Notes under the pieces: generated by a model
What the model was told of the DNA's origin: nothing
Seen by the model: the letters and a program-made list of their open reading frames with translations, nothing else
Databases searched by the model: none
In this document: positions 42,712 to 51,020 of the stretch, one piece after another
How positions within the stretch are numbered: the stretch's first letter is position 1
How the letters are laid out: every line of letters begins with the position of its first letter
NCBI GenBank assembly: GCA_030746535.1
Contig: JASLML010000005.1
Location: 1-55,851, forward strand
Direction: 5' to 3'
DNA length: 55,851 bases
Source: Fidelibacterota bacterium
Lineage (GTDB): Bacteria > Fidelibacterota > Marinisomatia > Marinisomatales > TCS55
Program-made: the position numbers and the translations under genes

Positions 42712-43836
42712 ATGAGACGTCGGCTTCGAACCCTGCTTCGCAACAGTTTCTTTCAAGTTTTCGGTGGAATCCTTTTCGTGATGGTCATTGGAGGATTTAT
42801 TGTCAAACTGCTGGAGCCGGGGGATATAACGCAGGAAAACAACCCGTTTTGGTGGGCAATCGTTACCATGACAACCGTGGGCTACGGAGATTTCTCTCCG
42901 GAAACTCCGGCTGGAAGGCTGGTTGCGGTGCTCATCATGTTCGCCGGCATTTCTCTGGTCTCACTCTTAACTGCGACAATTTCCTCCATTTTTGTCGCTC
43001 AAAAAATTCGGGAGGGTAAAGGATTGGAAAAACTTGACCTTAAAGATCATATCATTCTCTGCGGATGGAATCAGAATGCGGACCGCATCATGGATTCAAT
43101 CAGCAACTTATCAGGCAAAAAGAAAAATGAAGTGGTGATGATTAACGACCTCAATGAAGATGAAGTCAATACAATCAAAAATAAATATCCGCGGCTGAAT
43201 CTGTTTTTTGTTTCAGGCGATTTCACGCAGGAGCAAATTCTTGAGAGAGCAAATTTAAAGGAATCACATACAGTCATTATTATTCCTCACGCTGTGGAAG
43301 CATCACTTGGCAGTCCGGATGAAAAAACCATTTTTGCGACGCTTACCATTAAAAGCATCGAACCTAATATTCGCGTTGTTGCTTATCTAGTTGACCGGGA
43401 CAACCTGACGCATATCCAGCGTGCAAATGCGGATGAAATTGTTATCAGCGATGATTTTGGCGCCTTTATGCTGGCATCCCATGTGATGGATCCGGGAGTG
43501 CCGCAAACAGTGAAAAAACTCATGGACAGCCGGTCTTCTTCCCGATTTAAGCGCATTGATATACCGGTCGATTATGTCGGGAAATCGTACCAAAGCCTGT
43601 TTTCGCATCTTCGTGAGGAATCCGGAACCATTTTAGTGGGCCTATTTTCGGAAGAGGAAAATTTGGGGATAGGTGCAATTTTGTCATCGGACTCATCTTC
43701 GCTTGATGCATTTATCGAACGAAAATTAAAGGAAGGCGGTATTTCCCTTCAGGAAGAAAGTAAAATCAATGTGGTCATTAACCCGAGGCAGGAATACCTG
43801 ATCAAAGAAAATGAACGCGCTATCGTGATTCCGTGA
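42712..43836 (+). CDS. Two-helix potassium channel with RCK (TrkA-N) domain
   Basis: A 374-residue channel. TM1 is about residues 13-34 (FFQVFGGILFVMVIGGFIV). The selectivity filter TTVGYGDF follows the pore helix at about residues 54-61, and TM2 is LVAVLIMFAGISLVSLLTATISSI. A cytoplasmic RCK domain begins at HIILCGWNQNADRIMD (about 107). A C-terminal TrkA-C-like segment is seen near RFKRIDIPVDYVGKSYQSLF. This architecture is that of MthK-type channels gated by ligands on RCK. The separately encoded CNBD protein starts seven bases after its stop, and may regulate it. Confidence 0.92.
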   Translation: MRRRLRTLLRNSFFQVFGGILFVMVIGGFIVKLLEPGDITQENNPFWWAIVTMTTVGYGDFSPETPAGRLVAVLIMFAGISLVSLLTATISSIFVAQKIREGKGLEKLDLKDHIILCGWNQNADRIMDSISNLSGKKKNEVVMINDLNEDEVNTIKNKYPRLNLFFVSGDFTQEQILERANLKESHTVIIIPHAVEASLGSPDEKTIFATLTIKSIEPNIRVVAYLVDRDNLTHIQRANADEIVISDDFGAFMLASHVMDPGVPQTVKKLMDSRSSSRFKRIDIPVDYVGKSYQSLFSHLREESGTILVGLFSEEENLGIGAILSSDSSSLDAFIERKLKEGGISLQEESKINVVINPRQEYLIKENERAIVIP

Positions 43837-43843
43837 GGTGAAT

Positions 43844-44347
43844 ATGAACGCAAATGAATTAAAAGATTTCAGCATTTTTGAAGGATTGAGCCAGGATGAA
43901 ATGGATACGTTCAACTCAGTGATAAAATTTGTGGAAGTGCCGACAGGAGGCCAGGTCATCCGCGAAGGTGAAGTCGGTGACAGCATTTATCTGCTGCAGT
44001 CCGGGGAAGTGGAGATCAATCAGGCGTTGACACTTTCCATGAACAAAAGCGATTCGGATAATCGGGAAAAATCGATCATTAAATTATCGAGTGATTTGAA
44101 ACCTCTGTTTGGGGAAATGTCGCTCTTCCACGAAGGTGACCGGCGTACGGCCAATGTAAAGGCGCTTTCTGACTGCCGCCTTGCCCAAATTATGAAAAAC
44201 GACCTTTTTGAAATTTGTGAGGCAAATCCGAAGATTGGATACAGGATCATGAAAAATCTCGGCGGCACACTTTCCAGAAATCTTGTTAAGGCAAATCAAA
44301 ACGTTCTCAAACTGACCACCGCTTTCAGTCTCATTCTGGAACGGTGA
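43844..44347 (+). CDS. Single-domain cyclic-nucleotide-binding protein next to the K+ channel
   Basis: A 167-residue protein. DFSIFEGLSQDEMDTF opens the Crp-type domain, SIYLLQSGEVEI is the beta-roll core, and the phosphate-binding cassette reads FGEMSLFHEGDRRTANV, close to canonical. A C-terminal helical tail (LSRNLVKANQNVLKLTTA) has no HTH. The ATG at 43844 is preferred over GTG 43838 because GAGG lies five bases before it. It is probably translationally coupled to the K+ channel gene. A stand-alone CNBD partner for an RCK channel is plausible but unproven. It resembles the protein encoded at 26196-26699. Confidence 0.8.
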   Translation: MNANELKDFSIFEGLSQDEMDTFNSVIKFVEVPTGGQVIREGEVGDSIYLLQSGEVEINQALTLSMNKSDSDNREKSIIKLSSDLKPLFGEMSLFHEGDRRTANVKALSDCRLAQIMKNDLFEICEANPKIGYRIMKNLGGTLSRNLVKANQNVLKLTTAFSLILER

Positions 44348-44365
44348 CGACTTCTTCCGCATACC

Positions 44366-47041
44366 GTGACTGATTCCAAGCTTTCAAAACAATACTCTTG
44401 GGAATCAGTTGAGGACAAGTGGTATCAGCACTGGCTGAATGCCGGCTATTTCCACGCTGATGCTAATTCCGAAAAACCTCCGTACACCATCGTCATTCCG
44501 CCGCCGAATGTGACCGGCGTTCTTACCATGGGGCACGTGCTGAATAATACGATTCAGGATATCCTGATTCGCAAAGCGCGTATGGAAGGAAAAAACGCCT
44601 GCTGGATCCCCGGCACGGACCACGCTTCCATTGCCACGGAAGGAAAGGTGACCGCTAAGCTTGAAAAAGACGATATATCGAAAAATGAAATATCACGTGA
44701 GGAATTTCTGAAACATGCATGGGCCTGGAAAAATGAATACGGTGGAATCATCATTCGTCAGCTTAAGAAACTCGGCTGTTCCTGCGACTGGGAACGTGAA
44801 CGGTTCACTATGGATGAAGGTTATTCACATGCTGTTCTGGAAGCGTTCATTAAGCTGCATGAAAAAGGCTTTATTTATCGCGGTCATCGATTGGTGAACT
44901 GGTGCCCGGCTTCTCAGTCTGCCATTAGTGATGAAGAAGTAAACCATAAAGAAATCAATGGAAAGCTTTGGCATTTTCGCTATCCGGTTGAAGGTTCAGG
45001 TGAGCACGTTATTGTTGCAACAACCCGTCCGGAAACGATGCTGGGAGATACCGCTGTTGCGGTCCACCCGGATGATAAACGGTATAAGCAATTACACGGG
45101 AAATTTGTACTGCTGCCTCTGGCAGACAGGAAAATTCCGATTATAACAGACGAGTACGTGGATATGGAATTCGGCACGGGCTGTGTAAAAGTAACGCCAG
45201 CGCATGACCCGAATGATTTTATCATGGGAGAAAACCATGAATTGGAATTCATCAGTATTATGAATGCTGACGCTTCCCTGAATGACAATGCGCCGGAACC
45301 GTACCGCGGTTTGTCCAGAGAAGACGCGCGAAAAGCGGTTTTGTCAGATTTGGGAAAGCAGGGATTTCTGGAAAAGACGGAAGACTATCTGCATAAGGTT
45401 GGTTATTCCGAGCGCGGGAACGTGCCGATCGAATATTATCTATCGGACCAATGGTTTGTCAAAATGAAGGATTTGGCTTCCCCGGCGATTGAAGCGGTAA
45501 AATCAGGTAAAATCGCATTTCATCCCGATCATTGGACAAAGACGTACGATCATTGGATGGAAAATATCAAAGATTGGTGTATCAGCCGTCAGCTGATTTG
45601 GGGACACAGAATTCCCGTATGGTATTGCCGAGGAATGGATAAGGATCAGTGCAAAATGGAATGCAGAGAACCGGTAGTGTCCATTGCTCAGCCGGAAGCA
45701 TGTTCAGTTTGCGGTTCGAAAGATATGGTTCAGGATCCGGATGTACTTGATACGTGGGCATCTTCTTGGCTGTGGCCGTTTGGAGTTCATGATTGGCCAA
45801 ATGATTCCGATGAATTGAAAAAGTTTTATCCGACTAATGTGCTCGTTACCGGCCCGGATATCATTTTCTTTTGGGTAGCGCGGATGATCATGGCCGGACA
45901 GGAATTTTGCGGCGATATTCCGTTCTCTGATGTGTATTTCACAAGCATTCTTCGCGATGAAAAGGGACAAAAATTCAGCAAATCTCTGGGGAATTCACCT
46001 GATCCGTTTGACCTTTTCGAAAAGTACGGAACCGATGCCGTCAGGTTTGGAATTATGCTTATGGCGCCGCAGGGATTGGATGTTTTGTTTTCGGAATCCC
46101 GGCTGGAGGTCGGACGGAATTTTATGAATAAGCTCTGGAATGCTGCGAGGTTTGTCCAAATGAACTTGAAGGACGGTGAACTGCCCTTGGATGAGATAGA
46201 TACCGAATCTCTGGACTTGCCGGAGCGATGGATCCTTTTCCGGCTGAATCAAACCATCGATCAGTTTGAACGGAGGATGGATAAATTTCATTTCAACGAA
46301 GCGGCCAAAACGCTGTACGAATTCACGTGGAGTGATTACTGTGACTGGTACGTAGAAATCGCTAAAACCCGGTTTCAGTCCGGCGATGAAGCAAAAGCTG
46401 AAGCGGCACGTGCCGTAGCAGTAAAGGTGCTGAAAAATATTTTCAAACTGCTCCATGCATACGCACCATTCATCACGGAAGAATTGTGGGCCAGTTTTAA
46501 ATCAGACGATGAAACGGACTTGATCGTTTCATCATGGCCATCTAAAACAGAATTGACTGAAAAAATGGATGAGATTGCATCCATGGAAATTTTGAAAGAA
46601 GTTATTTCCGCGGTTAGAACAATCCGCAGCAGGATGAATGTACCACCGGCGAGTAAAGCCAATGTGCTTGTCCGGTCACCCAATGGTTCAGCTAGTGTTT
46701 TAAAGGAGTACGAATCCATCGTAAAATCTCTGGCAAAGGTGGAGGATATGACGTTAGGCAAATCCATCAAAAAACCCGATCATTCCGCAACGGCCGTAAT
46801 TCGGCAGATGGAAATTTTCGTTCCGCTGGAAGGATTGATTGATCTCGACATAGAGCGTGCGCGCCTTACCAAAAGACAAACGGAACTGGATGGCTTCATT
46901 ATCCAGATTCAAAAAAAATTAAGTAACGATAATTTTTTATCAAGAGCTCCGGAAGATGTTGTTCAGAATGAAAAAGAAAAACTGGCCGACATGGAAGCAG
47001 AACTTGAACGTATTAACTCAAACCTTGAGATGTTATCATGA
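44366..47041 (+). CDS. valS: Valyl-tRNA synthetase
   Basis: The 891-residue class I synthetase charges tRNA-Val. HIGH appears as MGHVLNN and KMSKS as KFSKSLGN. The editing (CP1) domain includes HVIVATTRPETMLGDTAVAVHPDD and the GTDH region. SWLWPFG and GPDIIFFWVARM are family hallmarks. The C-terminal coiled-coil arm (about 840-891) ends with EKEKLADMEAELERINSNLE. The start is a GTG at 44366. The downstream DUF4139 gene overlaps it by ATGA. Confidence 0.96.
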   Translation: MTDSKLSKQYSWESVEDKWYQHWLNAGYFHADANSEKPPYTIVIPPPNVTGVLTMGHVLNNTIQDILIRKARMEGKNACWIPGTDHASIATEGKVTAKLEKDDISKNEISREEFLKHAWAWKNEYGGIIIRQLKKLGCSCDWERERFTMDEGYSHAVLEAFIKLHEKGFIYRGHRLVNWCPASQSAISDEEVNHKEINGKLWHFRYPVEGSGEHVIVATTRPETMLGDTAVAVHPDDKRYKQLHGKFVLLPLADRKIPIITDEYVDMEFGTGCVKVTPAHDPNDFIMGENHELEFISIMNADASLNDNAPEPYRGLSREDARKAVLSDLGKQGFLEKTEDYLHKVGYSERGNVPIEYYLSDQWFVKMKDLASPAIEAVKSGKIAFHPDHWTKTYDHWMENIKDWCISRQLIWGHRIPVWYCRGMDKDQCKMECREPVVSIAQPEACSVCGSKDMVQDPDVLDTWASSWLWPFGVHDWPNDSDELKKFYPTNVLVTGPDIIFFWVARMIMAGQEFCGDIPFSDVYFTSILRDEKGQKFSKSLGNSPDPFDLFEKYGTDAVRFGIMLMAPQGLDVLFSESRLEVGRNFMNKLWNAARFVQMNLKDGELPLDEIDTESLDLPERWILFRLNQTIDQFERRMDKFHFNEAAKTLYEFTWSDYCDWYVEIAKTRFQSGDEAKAEAARAVAVKVLKNIFKLLHAYAPFITEELWASFKSDDETDLIVSSWPSKTELTEKMDEIASMEILKEVISAVRTIRSRMNVPPASKANVLVRSPNGSASVLKEYESIVKSLAKVEDMTLGKSIKKPDHSATAVIRQMEIFVPLEGLIDLDIERARLTKRQTELDGFIIQIQKKLSNDNFLSRAPEDVVQNEKEKLADMEAELERINSNLEMLS

Positions 47042-48381
47042 AAAGATTATACCTCACATTTTTTATGTGCTTGCTAATCGGTAAAGCCGACAATGCAGTA
47101 ATGACCATTTACAAGGATGGATATGCGTTGGTAAAACAGCCGGTATTTTGGACGGTGACTCCAACATCCGGAAGCCAAACCCTCCGATATCAGGCGCTGC
47201 CGGAAGGATTGGTGGACGATTCTCCATTCTTAACGCTGGACCACGGAAATATTCTTGGTCAGCGATATTACGGAAAACTGTTTTCCGGGAATGCGTATTT
47301 CGCTCGAATGCTTGGTGCGGAAGTGACGGTTGGTATCGAAGACGGCGATGAATATTCAGGAAAGCTATTGGATTACCATCCGAATTCGGCCACACTGCAA
47401 ACGAGGCGCGATGTTATTACCATAAATGATATTGCATTTATTTCTCATCGGAATCAGATAAAAAATCCGCGCATATATCCGCTCATCGAATGGGATGTGG
47501 ATATGGGAAATGCTTCCTTTACGAGCGGAAATCTAGCGTATTTATCGTACGGATTTGACTGGGATGCACATTACAGATTGGTTCTGAATGACAACAAACA
47601 GTCCGCCGAATTTATTTCAGAGGCAAATGTAACGAATCAGAGCAGGATGGATTTTATCAATGCAACACTTCAGTTGGTGGAAGGGAATCTGGGTAGACCT
47701 TCTTCCGGCAGCGGAATGCGTCCTCAGCGAACCCATTCCGGCAGAGCCGCGGCATTCGAGGCAGCACCAGATTTACCATCGGAAGAAACGTTGGGAGATT
47801 TTCATATTTTCCGTCCGATGAAAGAAAGATCGGATTTTATCCGAGGAGAAAAAATTACTGTAAGGCTGTACGAACCGAGATCCGTGGCATTTGAGAAAAC
47901 CTATGTCTTTGAAAATTCTGAGCGGTCGAAAAAAGAAGAGCCGCTGAAGGTAGAAATCGCGTTCGATAATACAGAAGACAATAATTTGAATATTCCGCTG
48001 CCGCAGGGGAAAGTGAATCTGTATTACGAGAACGGCACTTCATTGGAATTTGCCGGTGAAGACTTTTTGCGGCAGATACCAAAAGGCGAAACAGCGCTGG
48101 TAAAGGCAGGCCGCGCATTCGATGTTATTGGAAAGCGTACCGTACTGAATTTCGACCGCCAGCAAAAAAGCGAAGAAGCTTCGATTGAAATAATCATCAA
48201 AAATACACGCGAAAATGATATTGATGTGAGGGTGGTGGAGCATATCAGAGGCGACTGGGTGGTGAAGGATGCTTCGGATAATTTTACCAAAAAAGATGCT
48301 TCCACAATTCATTTTCCTCTCAATATAAAAGCCGGCACTAACAAAACGCTTACTTACACCTACCGAAAGGAGTGGAAATAA
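47038..48381 (+). CDS. DUF4139 family exported protein
   Basis: A 447-residue protein with an N-terminal signal peptide (about 1-19) ending KADNA. The mature part is beta-rich. It carries features of DUF4139: VMTIYKDGYALVKQPV near the N-terminus, GNLAYLSYGFDWDAHYRLVL in the middle (the LSY.F.W...Y motif), NATLQLVEGN and ENDIDVRVVEHIRGDW towards the C-terminus. The function of the family is unknown; it is probably periplasmic or surface-exposed. It overlaps valS and is followed by recG six bases later, so it may simply be a passenger in the transcript. Confidence 0.8.
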   Translation: MKRLYLTFFMCLLIGKADNAVMTIYKDGYALVKQPVFWTVTPTSGSQTLRYQALPEGLVDDSPFLTLDHGNILGQRYYGKLFSGNAYFARMLGAEVTVGIEDGDEYSGKLLDYHPNSATLQTRRDVITINDIAFISHRNQIKNPRIYPLIEWDVDMGNASFTSGNLAYLSYGFDWDAHYRLVLNDNKQSAEFISEANVTNQSRMDFINATLQLVEGNLGRPSSGSGMRPQRTHSGRAAAFEAAPDLPSEETLGDFHIFRPMKERSDFIRGEKITVRLYEPRSVAFEKTYVFENSERSKKEEPLKVEIAFDNTEDNNLNIPLPQGKVNLYYENGTSLEFAGEDFLRQIPKGETALVKAGRAFDVIGKRTVLNFDRQQKSEEASIEIIIKNTRENDIDVRVVEHIRGDWVVKDASDNFTKKDASTIHFPLNIKAGTNKTLTYTYRKEWK

Positions 48382-48387
48382 GTAGCT

Positions 48388-50475
48388 GTGGCCGAAAACG
48401 GCCTTGAATTCAGCACTTCTATTCAATTCCTTAAGGGTGTCGGCCCTTCGCGCGGTTCCGCTTTGGAGAATGCCGGGATAGCAACTATTAAGGATTTATT
48501 GTATTACTTCCCCCGCCGCCATTTAGATCGGACGGGAATTACCCAAATTAAAGATTTAAGAGAATCAACGTGGGCAACTGTTGTCGCGGATGTAATGGTA
48601 TGCGGTGAACGGCGTACAAGGCGAGGGAAAATGTTTGAGGCCACGGTTTCAGATAACAGCCAACTGCTGAAGCTGGTTTGGTTCAACGGAGTGGAATATG
48701 TTGCAAAATCGCTAAAAGTCGGAGATCGACTCGCAGTACATGGAAAAGTGGAATCTTATCAGGGAAAGCAAATGGTTCATCCAGAATACGACCGGTTAGC
48801 GGAAGGCGATGATCCATTGCATTCGGGATCGGTGGTGCCGATCTATCCGTCCACAGGTGAGCTGAAGCAGGTTGGGTTAGACGGCCGCGGATTTCGCCGC
48901 ATCGTCCGGAATATGCTGGAGTCGCTGCCGGACGTACAGGATCATTTTTCGGACACATTGCTTTCCCAAGAAAATCTTATTCCGCTCAATGATGCAATTC
49001 GGCAAATCCATTTCGCGGACCAGCCGGAATTACTGAAGCAGTCTATAAAACGCCTGAAATTTGACGAACACTTTTTTCTCCAGTTATTGATGGCATTAAA
49101 GAAAGATTCCATTCAGCGGTCCGGAACAAAAGCTTTGGAGGATGAAAGCGTTCGAGCCAATCAGATCATCGAAAATTTGCATTTTGAATTGACGAAAGCG
49201 CAAAATCGCGTGTACGGTGAAATATCGGAAGACATGAAACATCCGACTCCGATGAATCGCTTGCTGCAGGGAGATGTCGGATCCGGAAAAACGATTATAG
49301 CTGTTCTTTCGGCAGTGAGGGCTCTGGATAACGGAATGCAGGCAGCTGTGATGGCACCGACAGAAATTTTGGCACAGCAGCATTTCCGCACGTTTAAAAA
49401 ATTCTTGAAAGATTATGATATTTCCATTGCTCTTTTAACAGGGAAAATGAAATCGGCTGAAAGAAGATCAATTTTGGAAAAAACCCGATCCGGTGATATT
49501 GATATATTGATCGGAACACATGCAGTCATCCAAAAGGACGTCAAATTCGAAAATCTTGGATTTATCGTTGTGGACGAGCAGCATCGGTTTGGCGTGAATC
49601 AGCGGGGATCATTGGTCGAAAAAGGATGGAATCCGCATTTACTTGCGATGACAGCTACACCGATTCCAAGGACACTTGCCATAACTTATTTGGGTGATAT
49701 GGATCTATCCATCATTGACGAAATGCCGAAACACCGAATTCCGGTTGTCACCAAATCGGTTCTGCCGGATCGGCTTGAAAAAGTTTATGCATTCGTAAGG
49801 GATGAAGTGCAAAAAGGCCGGCAGTGCATGGTTGTGTTTCCATTGGTGGAAGAATCCGAAAAATCCGATCTTGCCGCTGCCGTGGAAGAACACGCTCGAT
49901 TATCCAAGGATGTTTTTTCATCCCTGCAGGTTGGATTAATCCACGGACGAATGAAGCAGGACAAAAAAGATGAGATCATGGCTAATTTTGAAAACGGCGA
50001 CATTGACGTTCTCGTATCCACTACAGTGATAGAAGTCGGAATTGATGTGCCGAAAGCTACAATTATGATCGTCGAGCATGCGGACAGATTTGGCCTCACG
50101 CAGCTTCATCAGTTGCGGGGAAGGGTTGGCAGAGGCACAGAAAAAAGTTACTGCATTCTTGTTGAAAGAAAAGCAACGGAAAGAGGAAAGTATCGGCTGG
50201 AAGTGATGGAAAGAACTAATGACGGATTTGAAATTTCTGACGAAGATTTAAAGATGCGCGGTCCGGGAGAATTTTTCGGAGAGAAACAAAGCGGATTTAT
50301 CCGCTATCGGATCGCTGACCTTATGACTGACGGCAACATCGTTAAGAAAGCCAGAAAAGCGGCATTTGCTTTGGTTGAAAAAGATCCTGGACTAACAGAT
50401 AAAGACCATTCTTTCATCAAACAGAGATTTGATCAGGAATACGCCGCGTACCGAGACAGTGCTGGAATCTCATAA
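48388..50475 (+). CDS. recG: ATP-dependent DNA helicase RecG
   Basis: The 695-residue superfamily 2 helicase rewinds stalled replication forks and processes branched DNA. The N-terminal wedge domain has FLKGVGPSRGSALENAGI and DLLYYFPRRHLDR. Walker A is LLQGDVGSGKTIIAVL, with the DEQH box as VVDEQHRFGVNQRG and motif III TATPIPRTLA. The C-terminal helicase domain has LRGRVGRG, and the tail has LKMRGPGEFFGEKQSG. The start is a GTG at 48388, six bases after the DUF4139 gene. The 149 bases after it (50476-50624) show no gene or clear terminator. Confidence 0.96.
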   Translation: MAENGLEFSTSIQFLKGVGPSRGSALENAGIATIKDLLYYFPRRHLDRTGITQIKDLRESTWATVVADVMVCGERRTRRGKMFEATVSDNSQLLKLVWFNGVEYVAKSLKVGDRLAVHGKVESYQGKQMVHPEYDRLAEGDDPLHSGSVVPIYPSTGELKQVGLDGRGFRRIVRNMLESLPDVQDHFSDTLLSQENLIPLNDAIRQIHFADQPELLKQSIKRLKFDEHFFLQLLMALKKDSIQRSGTKALEDESVRANQIIENLHFELTKAQNRVYGEISEDMKHPTPMNRLLQGDVGSGKTIIAVLSAVRALDNGMQAAVMAPTEILAQQHFRTFKKFLKDYDISIALLTGKMKSAERRSILEKTRSGDIDILIGTHAVIQKDVKFENLGFIVVDEQHRFGVNQRGSLVEKGWNPHLLAMTATPIPRTLAITYLGDMDLSIIDEMPKHRIPVVTKSVLPDRLEKVYAFVRDEVQKGRQCMVVFPLVEESEKSDLAAAVEEHARLSKDVFSSLQVGLIHGRMKQDKKDEIMANFENGDIDVLVSTTVIEVGIDVPKATIMIVEHADRFGLTQLHQLRGRVGRGTEKSYCILVERKATERGKYRLEVMERTNDGFEISDEDLKMRGPGEFFGEKQSGFIRYRIADLMTDGNIVKKARKAAFALVEKDPGLTDKDHSFIKQRFDQEYAAYRDSAGIS

Positions 50476-50624
50476 TGATGCTTTGGGAACTCTGCAAAAA
50501 ACACAGGCGTATATAGCTAAAACGTTTGAGAATAATTCTAAAAAAATTTTTTCGCTCTAAAGCAGAAATTCAATACTTTCCCAGGCTCTAAAAGAGCATT
50601 TCCCACACTAGCAATGGATTTAGA

Positions 50625-51020
50625 ATGACAACGACTGAAAATAACACACAAGACCCGTTATTTGTGCATTTAGTAAGCACCTTTACTCAAAGTGCATGGG
50701 TTTCAATGGGTAAGATCAAAAATCCCGTATCCGAAGAATTGGAACGGAATCTGGAACAGGCGAGCTTTTATATTGATTTACTTGATATGATGCAGACCAA
50801 AATGGAAGGCAATTTATCCGAGTGGGAAACACAATTTCTCGCGCACAGCGTCAGCGAATTGAAGCTCAATTTCATCGAAGAAAAAAATAAAAAAGAGAAT
50901 TCAAAGGATGAAACTGATGCGCCAGAACCATCAGAAGAAATGGAAGATGAATCCGGCGCGGACGCTGAAGAAAAGGCAAAAGATGAAAATCCTGAAAAGG
51001 AAGAAAAGCCCGAAAAGTGA
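50625..51020 (+). CDS. DUF1844 family protein with acidic tail
   Basis: A 131-residue soluble protein. Residues 9-85 form the DUF1844 domain: FVHLVSTFTQSAWVSMGKI, KNPVSEELERNLEQASFYID, LLDMMQTKMEGNLSEWE. The remaining tail is almost only Glu, Lys, Asp and Pro. The function of the domain is not known. Its stop codon is overlapped by the GTG of the DUF2723 gene (GTGA), so translation is coupled. DUF1844 proteins are often near membrane or tRNA genes; no specific role can be drawn from this context. Confidence 0.82.
   Translation: MTTTENNTQDPLFVHLVSTFTQSAWVSMGKIKNPVSEELERNLEQASFYIDLLDMMQTKMEGNLSEWETQFLAHSVSELKLNFIEEKNKKENSKDETDAPEPSEEMEDESGADAEEKAKDENPEKEEKPEK

Noticed and set aside
42663-43019. 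118-codon ORF overlapping the K+ channel start
   Set aside because: It is a frame-shadow of the channel gene with no domain-like sequence.
50476-50624. Small gene or tRNA after recG
   Set aside because: No cloverleaf, no ORF above 15 codons with a ribosome-binding site, no strong hairpin.
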